Below, piece after piece: positions 1-11,400 of a DNA stretch of 19,217 nucleotides (the stretch's first letter is position 1; each line of letters opens with the position of its first letter). A program made the translations under genes and the position numbers. Origin of the DNA: Baffinella frigidus (lineage: Eukaryota; Cryptophyceae; Cryptomonadales; Baffinellaceae); assembly GCA_026770585.1 (NCBI GenBank), contig MU648092.1, forward strand, positions 6,308 through 25,524, in the 5' to 3' direction. The notes beneath the pieces are model-generated. The model was not told where the DNA came from. It did not search any database and saw only the letters and a program-made list of their open reading frames with translations.

Positions 1-39
1 CTCGCTCGCTCTCTCGCTCGCTCTATCGCAGGAAGAAAC

Positions 40-135
40 CTGGGCCGTGAGGGTGATGGTGCCGGACGGGAGGCGCATGTCGAGAGAGGAAGAGGAGGAC
101 CACTCGAATAGCATCTCTGTGTTGTCGCCCTCCAC
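40..135 (-). CDS. Exon 32: REJ region, continues beyond window
   Basis: 32 codons, phase 0/0. Joined after LLYRFGYQ it reads VEGDNTEMLFEWSSSSSL then DMRLPSGTITLTAQ. L-x-LPSG-x-x-x-LTA is the strand pair that follows Y-R-F-GY in polycystin-type REJ regions, which confirms the join. Donor GCCCAG|GTTTCTTCC leads into an intron (bases 1-39) starting with CTCG simple repeat. Confidence 0.85.
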
Positions 136-3100
136 CTGGTTTAGGGTTCGGAATTAGGGATTAGGGATTAGGGATTAGGAATGAGGGTTGAAGGATAAGG
201 GTTTCGGGTTTAGGGTTTCGGGTTTAGGGTTTCGGGTTTCGGGTTTCGGGTTTAAGGTTTCGGGTTTCAGGTTTAGGGTTTGAGGTTTGGGGTTGAGTGG
301 TTTGGATTGAGGATTTGGGGTTGAGGGTGTACGGTTGAGGGTTTAGGGTTCGGGGTTTGGGGTACGGGGGATAGGGTGTGCTGCACCCTTCACCTTGTAC
401 CCTGCAGCATCTCGGGGGGGCAGATCTGGCACTGCGTCCTGCTCCCTCGAAGCTGCTTCGACCCTCGCGGGGAGGAAGCATAGCTTTTCTGCAGAACAAG
501 TTCCAGTGTCGCCAATGTTGGAAGCTCGAGAAGACAAAAAGAATTAAAGGGAGGCAGACCTGGTAGCCGAAGCGGTAGAGAAGGCCGCCGTCAGAATCAG
601 CCCAGTTGTCGCACGAGACGAGAAGCAGGTCGAAGACAGGCTCGCCGGTCGTGGCGCAGCCGCCTGCGTCGTCGCCGTCGACGAAACACGCGCGGCAGGG
701 CACGCCCGCGGGCGGCGAGTTGACCACGACCATCTGCTCCGCGCTGCCGGTCGCCGTCTCCAGCTCGCCGACCACAGTGCACTCCGACGTGATCAGGTAG
801 CTGGCGCCCGGGACGAGCGCGTTGCTGCCCGTGCCGAGGTAGAGCAGGGCGTGCGCGGTTGCCGAGGAGAACGCCGGGGCAGTCAGCGCTGCGCTCGGAT
901 CGATGGACCAGGATTGCAATCCGGCCAGCATCGAACACGTGGCCGTGAGTGAGAAGACAGAGTTGGCGTTGATCTTGATCGAACCGTCCGTCTGCCGGAA
1001 GAACTCCCCTGACACCGCCAGCTCTACGTTCGGGATGGCCTGGGCCACGAGCGTGAGCGAGAGCGTGTACGCCGCGGGCGACTTGCCCACCTTCGAGACT
1101 GTCACCGTGAACTGATAGGCCGCGTCAGTTGTCGCAGGCAACGTCCCGGCCGGAACCTGCAAGGTGGACGCGGCAGAAAGGACCAGCAAGGCGCCGGAGG
1201 TGTCGCGGCACGCCTGCGAGGAGGTGCCGTCAGAGAGCGAGCATGCCCAGACAAACGCGAGGCCCTGCTCCGCGGCCGCGTCGACGTCGGGGTCGCGCGA
1301 CACGCTCGCGTCCAGTGCGAGCGCTGAGCGCGTCGACTGCTTGCGCGTCACGCTCCCTGTGATGCGCGCGATCAGCGGGAGCGATCCCACCGAGATCACC
1401 ATCTGCGACGAGGACTGCTTCGAGACGTCGTCGCTCATGCTCACCTGGTTTAGGGTTTAGGGTTTAGGGTTTAGGGTTTAGGGTTTGGGGTTTAGGGTTT
1501 AGGGTTTAGGGTTTAGGGTTTAGGGTTTAGGGTTTAGGGTTTAGGGTTGTTAACCGTGAGCGCGACGACGTACGTTGCGTCGGCGCGGAGCGTGCCAGCC
1601 GGGATGCGCAGCTGCGCGATGGTGCCGAGGTATTGCGCGGGGATCGTCGTCGGGCCGGAGACCTGCGCCCACTGGAACACCATCTCGGACTTGGCGGTGG
1701 TGCACTGCGAGAACACGGTCACCGCGCGCACCTGCTTGGGGGGTCAGCATTTAGGGTTCAGAATTCACGCTTTAGGGTTCCCAGTTTAGGGTCTAGGGTT
1801 TGGGTTATGGTTTAGGGTGTAGGCGCACCTCCACCATCTGGTCGCGCGTGACAGCAACAGAGGCGGGCTGGAAGTAGAGCTGCGGCGCGGGCGCCGCGGC
1901 CTTGAACACCTTCACCACCACTTCTTTCGAGGCCGAGCCGAACATGTCCGTGGCGCTCACGGAAATCTCATACGTGAAGTCCAGGTCCTGGTTAAGGGTT
2001 TAGGGTTCAGGGTGTAGGGTGTAGGGTGTAGGGTGTAGGGTGTAGGGTATAGTGTGCAGGGTGTTGGGTGTAGGGTGTAGGGTGTAGGGTGTAGGGTTTA
2101 GGGTTGACCGTCATCTCGGGGGTGCCCGCCGCGAAGTCCACCTGGCCGGTCGAGATCGCCCGCAGCGCCAAATCGACCCCAACATGGTTGCGGCAGCGCC
2201 ACGCGAAGTCGGGGGGGCGCGGCGAGTCCGAGGCCGCCTTGAGGTTGAGGAGCGCGCACTGGTCGATGGTCGTGGGGCCAGAGACCGATAGGCTCGGTTC
2301 CATGAGGAAGGCAGGGGCGCTCACGGTCGTGGCGGCGCTCGGCGAGTGGAGGGAGACCAGGTTGGCAGAGCGCACGCGCCCGGCCTGGAGCGTCAGCGCG
2401 TCGCCGGGCACCAGCGTGGCGCCGACGCCCAGCATCACGTTGAGCGTCAGCGCGGTCGTCCACACGCACTTGGCCGGCGTGATGGCAGACAGCTTGGCGA
2501 AGGCCGCGTCGGCGACGAAAACGTGCGCGCAGGACTGGTCCGTGGCAGTCATGCCCGCGCGGTCCGTCGCGTGGTCGAACGTCACGGCCAGCTGCAGGCC
2601 CAGCTGGTTCATCGCGATGCTGCTGATGACAGGGGGGGTCCAGAAGGAGAAGCGCGATGAGGCGGCGCGCGAGGTGTCGGTGCGCAAGACCACGCCCATG
2701 TCCACCGCCGCCTCGCCCGCCGCGTACGCGCAGGAAGCGCAGGAGTAGGAAGGAGGGGTGATGGAGAGGACTGTCAGCGTCGCGGTCGACGAGACGACGA
2801 CCACGCCCAAGGCGCCCTCGCTCCTAGGGTTCAGGGTTTAGGGTTTAGGGTTTAGGGTTTAGGGTTTAGGGTTTAGGGTTTAGGGCTTATGGTTTATGGT
2901 TTAGAGCGGAGGATTGGGGTACCCGAAGGTGACGGTGATCTGGTCGGACGCCGCGCGGGTCGTTGAGAGCTCGAAGTTCGTCATCGTCACCTGCTTGAGC
3001 CTTTCATGTTTAGGCTCTTATGTTTTGTGGTTTAGGGTTTAGAGTGTAAGGTAGGTAACCTGGAAAGGCGCGGCCGCCTCCGAGGGGGCAAGGCACGCGA

Positions 3101-3718
3101 CGCAGGAGAGGGAGATGGAGTCGTCGAAGAAGGTGAAGCCGAATGAGGCGGTGGATGGCACGGCCGCGTCGCCAGGCTGCACAGACATCTCGGCGAGCAC
3201 CTCGCCCGCCGCGGCCGAGGGCACCGCGAGCTCGAAGGCCGAGACGTCTTCTCCCTGGAACACTACGCGCACGAGCGACGCGACGGCCGTGGCGCCCAGC
3301 GAGGCGGAGATGCTTGCTAGCCCAGAGCTCGCGTCGAGCGCGCCGGAAAGCGCGTGGTACGCCACCAGGGGCGCGTTGCGCATCACGATGGTGAGCGTGC
3401 CGCCGCCGCGCAAGGGCGCCGCGTTCTCTTTCGGTTTCTCGCCGTTGTCGCAGCGGCCGTTGACGAGGCACGTGCGCCCCGCCTGGCAGACCGCGCACCA
3501 CCGCACCGCCACCACCTCGGGCAGCGGTACGTAGTAGGAGAAGTCGACCCGCGCGATCTTGAGCGCGCGGACGTACACCTGCCCGGTGACCCCCCCGCGG
3601 GGGACGGGCTCTGCTCCGGTGAATTGGACCGTGAGCGCCACGACCCCTGGCGCGAGATCCACTGCGGGAGGCACCCTCACCTGCAGAGAGTCAGATTTTA
3701 GAGAGAGATAGAGAGAGC

Positions 3719-3778
<60 letters not shown>

Positions 3779-5416
3779 TCGATCGATCGATCGATCCGAT
3801 CGATCGATCGAGAGAGAGAGAGAGAGGACCATTACCTGCAGCCACACGCCACCCTTGAAGTTAACGTAGGCCAGCACGGGTGACGCCACAGAGGCGAAGG
3901 TGACGGCCACGTCCGCGCCAGAGGCGATCGCCGGGAAGTTGGAGATGCGCAGGGCGGTGGATGCCCCGTCGGTGGCGGCCGTCTGGCCCGTCACCGTCGC
4001 GTCGCCTTGCTCCAGCTTCGAGACCACGGGCGCGATGAAATACTCGAAAAGGAAGTCAGTGATCAGGTGCTCGGTCGAGGCCCCCACCAGCTTGACGCGG
4101 CAGGTGAACACGCCCGCGCTGGCAACCGCGGGCATCGACAGCGAGAGCGTCATTTCAGCGACGAGCCCGGCCTGCGTGTTGTCCGTGACGGCAAGCACGT
4201 TGGCGCTGCTGAGCACAGTCTCGGTGGTGCCGTCGTTGATCGACACGAGAACGTCGCTCTGCGCGGGAATGGCATCGATGCCGTAGGCCTTGACAGTGAC
4301 GAGCGTGCCACCCGCCACCGACCCGTCGACCGGCGACACGGCTCGTGCAGGCGCGCGGTACGAGAAAGAGAACACGTCCGTCTCCACCCGCAACAACTCG
4401 CCCTCCGCAGCCGCCCACACCGTCAAGCTTTCCGCCCCGATGACAGCCTTCGCGGGCGCATCCACCTGGATCGAGAGCATACCATCGGCAGTCTCTCTCA
4501 TGCTTTCGCTCGGTGAAAGCACGTCAACCGCGGTGCCGTCGCGGCTGAAGCGCACGTGCGTCTGGCGCCGCACCGCGTCCGCCTTGCACGCGAGCGTGTC
4601 CTTGCACCCCGGGCGCGGGAAGTTCTTGAGAAAGATGGTTACGGTGCGCGAGCTGGCTGCCGCGTTGGTGGAGTCCGAGACCACGTACTGCCACTTGGGC
4701 GAGAAGCCGAGCACCGCGGGATTGCCTGTGGCGACGTACTTGAAAGCCCAGGAGAACATCATGCCAGCCGAGGTGTGCGCCGAGAACGTGGCTTCCCCGC
4801 CGCCGTTGTCCGGCTCGTTGAGCGCCGGGGCGCGGAACTTGATCTCAAAGAGCGAGCAGTAGGTGTGGAGGCACTTGCTGTTCTTGTTTGCCACTGAGAG
4901 CCTCTCAACTGGGTACGTGTGCCCCTGGGCAGTCACGAGCTGTGCGGCGGTGAGGTCGGTGAGCTGGAAACTGGGAGGCACGTACTGGGCCGTGACAGCG
5001 ATGGAATATGAGAGATCAGTCGACCCGTCGCTCGGGTACGCGCCGACCACCGAGGGGGCGGGAGAAGCATCGACGGTGACAGTGTGAACGCTGGCGGTCG
5101 CGACGCCGCGTGACACAGAGTAGGCGCTGATTGAGAGCGTTCCGGCCGGGAGCGTGGTCGTGGCCTCGACGTTGACCTTGGTGCGGTCGCGGTCCGACGA
5201 CGTGATCTTCGAGACAGGGCGGTACTCCCCGGCGCCGACCTTGACCATGATGTCGGTGAGGTCGAAGGGGCGCTTGAGGCGCGGGACGTTGCCGAGCGAG
5301 AGCACTAACGAGACCGTGTCCGATACCGACGTCTCGTACATGCTCTCCGGGGACACTTGCACGAACGTCGTCGCGCCTGGGTAAAGATTCAGGGCTCAGG
5401 GTTCAGGGTTCAAAGT

Positions 5417-5448
<32 letters not shown>

Positions 5449-8400
5449 GGTTCAAAGGTAAGAGGTTACCCGAGAGTGCCGGGAGGTAGTCGAACTGGAA
5501 CGTCGCCTCTCGCCTCTCGGAATCGACCATCGTCGAAACCGTGAACGTTGTCAGCTCCGACGCCGCGTCCACCGCCGGGGTCAGCACCACCAGCACACCC
5601 TTGGAGAGGGAGAGGGAGGCGCCCGGCTCCTGCGTGAGGCTCACAACCTGGCCGAACGCCTTGGACACCCCCTCACCAGCCACCACCTTGACATCGGCGG
5701 CCGTGAAGGCTGGCAGCCCCGCCACCTGGTTTAGGGTTAAGGGTTTAGGGGTCAGGGTTGAGTGCTCATGTTCAGGGTTCAGGGTTTAGGGTTCAGGGTG
5801 CAGGGTTTATGATTCAGGGTTCAGGATTCAGGGTGCAGGGTTCAGGGTTTAGGGTCCGGGGTGGAGAGGTTAGGACCTGGAGGGTGACGAGCGTGCCGCC
5901 CAGCACCAGGCCCTCCGACGGTGACACCTGGTTTCGGTTTCAGAAATGCGTTCAGGGCTCAGGGCTCAGGGCTCAGGCTTCAGGGTTCAGGATCCAGGGT
6001 CCAGAGTTCAGGTTGAAGCGTTTACCCGCAGGATCGCCGGGGCCGAGATGTCGGTGGCCTTGATGCAGTAGGCGGGGTCGCACGCGATGGTCGGCGCGTC
6101 GAGCAGGCTCCGGTAGTCGACGAGGCGCCTCCTGGCCGCGCAGAGCGCCTGCAGGTCGCACGCCGGCTCGTACCGGATGCCCAAGGTCAGCGGGGCGCGC
6201 AGTCCCGGAGCGGAGACAAAGAGACTCTTGTCGCCGGGGGACGCGAGCGCCGGGGCGAGGAGCGTGACGAGGGTGCGGTTGCAGTCGATGGCCGCGGCAG
6301 AGCACGTCACGAGGTCGCGCACCTGCTTTGAGGTTCAGGCTTCAGGGGCTTGGGGTTTCGGGTGAAGGGTTGAGGGTTTAGGTTTGACCTGCAGCACGGC
6401 CACGTCTTCGACGGCGAGCGTCGCCACCACGTCCATGGGAGAGAGGCCCTGCGGGAAGTTTGCGAGGATGGCGGACACCTTCGACCGCACCTCGAGCACG
6501 CTGTTTCGTGTGGGGTGTTTGGTGTTTAGGGTTCAGCTCGTTCTCAAGCTGCAGGGTTTAGGGTTCAGGTGTTAGGGTTTAGGGTTGAGGCTCTACCGGC
6601 CGCCCGCAAACGTCACCGTGGGCACCATCTCCGGCCCGTAGGACACAACCTTGGGCGCAAAGCCGTCGTAGACGACGAATGCTTTGATGGTCACGGTCTT
6701 GCGGCCGCCGTTGTCGACGATGGAGATGCGCACTTGGTACACGCCCTCGAGTAGCGCCGCGGGCCTGAGCACGTCGAGCTGCGCCAGGTCGCTGATGCGG
6801 ATCACGTGCTGCACGGTGCACGCCAACGCCGTGCCGTCTGAGGCCAGAAGCGTCACGTTAAGCGATGAGTAGACGGTCGGGAACTTCTTGAGGGTGATGG
6901 TGGGCAGCGCCGGCAGCTGCTTCGCCATGCCGCTCGGCGGGGCCAGCAGCTCTGGCACCGTCGCGTCCAGGCTCTCAAAGGCGAACTGCACCTGGTCCGC
7001 GCACGGGTCCTGGCACTTCTTGGGCTTGATCACGACCGGGATGGCGCCGAGGAGGCCTGCGCGCGTGTTGAAGATGACGAGGGAGGCCTTCTTGTTCGAA
7101 GAAGGGTGCACACTCGACGTGACCTCCTCGCCGCCGAAGGTCACGAGAACCGTACCGGGGTAGGGGAGGTACGCGATCTGCACCTTGACTTCACGCACAA
7201 CGTCGTTGAGCCCCGCGGTTGGCATGGCAGCTGAGACCGCGGGCGAGACCGCGAAATACGTGTACTGGAAGACGATGGCGCGGCCGGGCTGCTTCTTGGG
7301 GGTCACGGTCACGTCCACGAGCGCCGAGGATGCCGTCGCGAGCGTCGTGTACGCGGGCGTCACCACTGTCATCACCTGGTTCATGATGTGGGATGGGTTT
7401 AGGGTTTAGGGTTTAGGGTTTAGGGTTTAGGGTTTAGGGTTTAGGGTGTAGGGTTCAAAGTTTAGGTTTTAGGGTTGAGGGTTTAGGGTCCAGAGGTTTG
7501 GGTTCATGGTTTATGGTTTATGGTTGACGGTTTATGGTTTAGGGTTGAGAGTCCAGGGTAAAGACCGTCTCCTCGGGCGACGACGACAGCAGCAGCAGCC
7601 GCCCTGCCTCCTCTCCGAACATCACCTCTGCGTCGTTGCCGGACGATAGCTGTTGCACATTTCGGTTCAGTGTTTTGGATCTAGGGTTTAGGGTTCAGGG
7701 TTTGGGGTTTGGGGTTTGGGGTTTGGGGTTTGGGGTTTAGAGTGCAACCTGGGGGAAGTTGGCGATGGACACGAGGATGAAGGCGCCGCCGATCTCAGGG
7801 CCGGAGAGCGCCGACTTGACGGTCACGATGGGCACGCGGTCGTCGTAGAGGAGGAGCGAGAAGCAGACGGTCTGGGCGCCCGGGCACGCGGCGGCGCACG
7901 CGGCGGTCTCGCAGCACGCGGCAACGCAGGAGGAGGAGGACGACGCGCCGAACACCACCAACCCGTGCATCACGCCCGCAGAGGTATGTGGGGGGGAGGT
8001 GAGCACCACCTGCGCGACGCGCGCCGCGTCCACGGTCGCGAACGTCACGCCCACCGCCGCGCTGCCCACCACCGCCGAGAAGTCGGAGCTGGCCACGCCC
8101 GCAGGAGCTTTCTTGACTGTGATGGTCACCTCCGAGGACACGGACATGGGCACGGCGGCGCTGGTCTGCCCTGCGCCGTCTGGCCCTGCCACGGACATCA
8201 CCTGGGGGAGCGCGTCGTCGAACATGGAGAGGCCTGCCTGGAGCTCGACGAAGGCCCCGAACACGCGGTGGATGACGCGCACCGTCACGGCGCCCTCCAT
8301 CGAGTCGGCATCGTCAGGATCCGCGTCGACCGGGGATGTCACGTCCACGGACCAGTCCTGCACCGCGTACCTCTGCTTCTGGATGTGCTTGCGCGCCACG

Positions 8401-11400
8401 GACAGGACGAGGAGGTCGAGGGTGGCTCCGCCTGGCCACACGAGCTGCACTGCTATGTCAGAGGCAGCGTCCGTGCCAGGGAGGTTGGACAAGGCGACGC
8501 GCGCGGTGCCGGATGTGCGGATCGAGGCCTTGGACGGCGACACCGAGGTGATCGCCGCAGCCTTCTTCTCGAGGTAGTCAAACGTCTTGGGGAGATGAAA
8601 TGTCCGCCCGGAAGCGAGGAGATGCAGGCGAAGAGGCACAGCCCCGGGCGTCGCGGTCGGCTCCGTCGGGATCTCGAAGGTCAGGACGCCCCTGCTCTGG
8701 TCAGCGCTCTGGCACGTTGCGTTGCTGCGACCCGCGAAGTCGAGGATGACCTGTGCGGGCGCGAGGTTCGCAGGGAGGTTCTTGACCTGCACGTCGATCC
8801 TGGTGCGGCCCGTGACGTACTCGCTCAGCGGGAAGAACCCCGTCACTCGTACCGCGTCTGGGTCGAGGAACGTGAACGTGAAAGGCACCACCTTCTGCAG
8901 GCAGGCGGTGTCGATGCTTGGGACCGCACACGGTGCCAGCGTCATCGCGGCGTCGCCCGGGGTGGTGGACGAGAGCGAGAGCACCACTTCCATCGGGGAG
9001 CCCCCGATGGCGGCGTTGGCGATGGCCACGGCGGGGGACGCTGCGATGACGCTCGCGCCCTGCGTGAGGAACACGGTGTCTCCCGCGGCGTAGCCCGAGT
9101 CGGACAGGAACACCGAGACGAGAGTGGCAGACCGCGCGAAGCCCTGGTTGGGGAAAGCGCCCACCAGCGTCGCGACCGTTGTGTCCTTGCACGAGAACGT
9201 CGAAATCGCGACCTTGCTGGCGTCCATCGACGACCACATACGCACCTCGTACGCGCCTCCGTCCAAGTCCTCGATGTCTGCGCTGAACTCGAACGCTGTC
9301 CCGGTCATGAACGAAGACACCTTGCGCGGGATGATGCTATTCCCGCCCAACGTGACTTGCAGGTGGGAGGTGTCGGTGAGCTCCCGGAACGAGTCGAGAC
9401 GAATCGAGACGGTGACAGGCGATCCGGCGCGGCACTCGGCGATCGACGGCGTCAAGTGCTTCACCTGCGGATTGCCCGTGGGGACAGCCACGAGATCGAG
9501 GGAGAAGGGCAGAGCGTTCTTCGTCGATGTGTAGATCACGACCGCGGCATTTCCAGCAGCACCAGCAGTGGTGTTAAACACCACAGTCGTGACCCCCACG
9601 GCGCTCTTGGCAGTGCTCACCACAGCGAACGTCAACTGCGCGCCGTCCGCGGCCGTCGCAGAAGCCGTCACCTCCGAATTGTCTTGCACGTCCGGGAAGT
9701 CCGTGAGGAGGACCGTGACCAAGTGTCCCCCGTCAGCGTACACGCGCGCCGGTGAGAACGCGGAAGCTTGCGGGATCCGGTCATCGATGTAGGTGAACTC
9801 GAAGGTGGCTGCGTTGCTGGCATCCGATGCGTGGGCCACAGTGACATCCACGACGCCTGGAGAAGAAGGAGGGACAAGAACGGTGAATCGCGTGCCGCTG
9901 CTGGAGCCCTCCAAGAGCCGAAGCACCTTGGCAGAAGTGTCGCCGAACTTGACAGTGAGGCTCGCCTTGGAGTACACGAGGGGGAAGTTGGAGACGACGA
10001 TTGTGAGGCGGACGTTGCCCGACAACCCACACGAGAGCGAACGGTCGTCCGTGTACGCCTCCTCGATGACCGCGGTGCCAACAGGCGCTGCGACCACGCT
10101 GCAGTCGAAATCATGGTACTGCATCGCACCGCCCTTGCGCCACGAGACCCTCCCTTGCTCGCCGGCGGCCATGAGTGGGGAGCGCACGAAGAGGAGCGCC
10201 GCATCGGCGCTTGCCTGTGTCGGGTTCGCGGAGAGGATCACGGCCGTGTTCAACGCCGCGGGGACCGCAAGGTACGCGCTGAAGAGGCTCTCGCTCGCTT
10301 GCGAGAACTGTTCGGCCTTCCTGACTGCGGTGTCGTACAAAATCTCCTTCGTGTTGAAGTCCGCGAGCGAGATCACGTGCTCCACGGTCCCGTTCACCTC
10401 CGTCACCCCGCTGCCACTGTCATGGCGAAGCGTAAACGCAACTGCCCCAGCGGCGTACTGCTCCTGGAGGGTCTGCGCCTCGAGGAAGCCGATGAGGAGC
10501 AGGGTGCCGCCCTGCGCGGGTGCCTCCGTCGGCGCGGCGGCAAGCAGCCGCGGCTGCGAGGTGTCGCGCGCCTCCAGCCACGCCCCGGTGCGCGTGCCGA
10601 GGTCAAAGGCGGACACGCTGAACCGCTTGGTGCCATTCTCGTAGATCCCGACACTGACGGAGTACTTGGTCCTGGCCGAGAGCGTGGATGTGTTGAGCGC
10701 GAACACCGCGCGGACTTTCGCGCTGTTGCCGAGGCTGCTGAATGACACGGCCGACGTGCCCGCGTGCGGGATGTCCAGCGAGAGAGAGTCGAAGGCGCGG
10801 TCGTACGCCGCGTGGAGGTTGCGGATCACGCACGCGATGAGCACCGTCGTGCCGTGCGACGCCGAGACCTGCGTTCGGGTTTCAGGTTGAGGGTTGATGG
10901 TTGAGGATGGAGGGTTTTGGGGTTGAGGGTTGAGGGTTTCGGGCATAGGGAGACCCAGTCGCGCGCGTCGCCGTCGATCGTGAATGAGTCTGCCTCCAGG
11001 AACATAGCGGGCGGCGCCGTGTATGCCCACCCGAACGCGAGATCCTTGCCCGCCACGACGCCCGAGACAACAATGCCAACCCGCCCGGCGAGGCCCATGG
11101 CGAGCTCGGGGGTCCTGGCAGTGAGGAAGAGCTGGTTGTTGCCCGGGGAGAAGGTGGCCTGGCTGACGACGCACGCGACTCCCGCAAGGGTGACGGTCGG
11201 CGTGGCGGCGGGCGCTGACTGCACGTTCTCGATGAATACGCCGATCGAGACACCGCCCGACCTGAGCCAGGGTTTGGGGGTTAGGGTTTAGGGTTTGGGG
11301 TTTGGGGTTTATCGTTGAGGGTTGGGAGTTTAGGGTTTCGATTTTATGGTGTATGGTTTACGGTTAAGGTTGGGGTTTTAGGGTTTAGGGTTTAGAGGTT

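Noticed and set aside
1445-1554. True chromosome end or internal telomere
   Set aside because: Similar arrays recur many times, each between in-phase exons of one gene, and the array is short and bounded by splice sites.
5758-6063. Plus-strand ORF with GSGFRVQG repeats
   Set aside because: Again a translated heptamer array (introns 22 and 23) crossing a real minus-strand exon.
7716-9755. 679-codon plus-strand ORF opposite exon 18
   Set aside because: The product is His/Arg/Gly-rich low-complexity sequence with no family motif and starts in a heptamer array. It is the antisense shadow of a GC-rich TIG exon.
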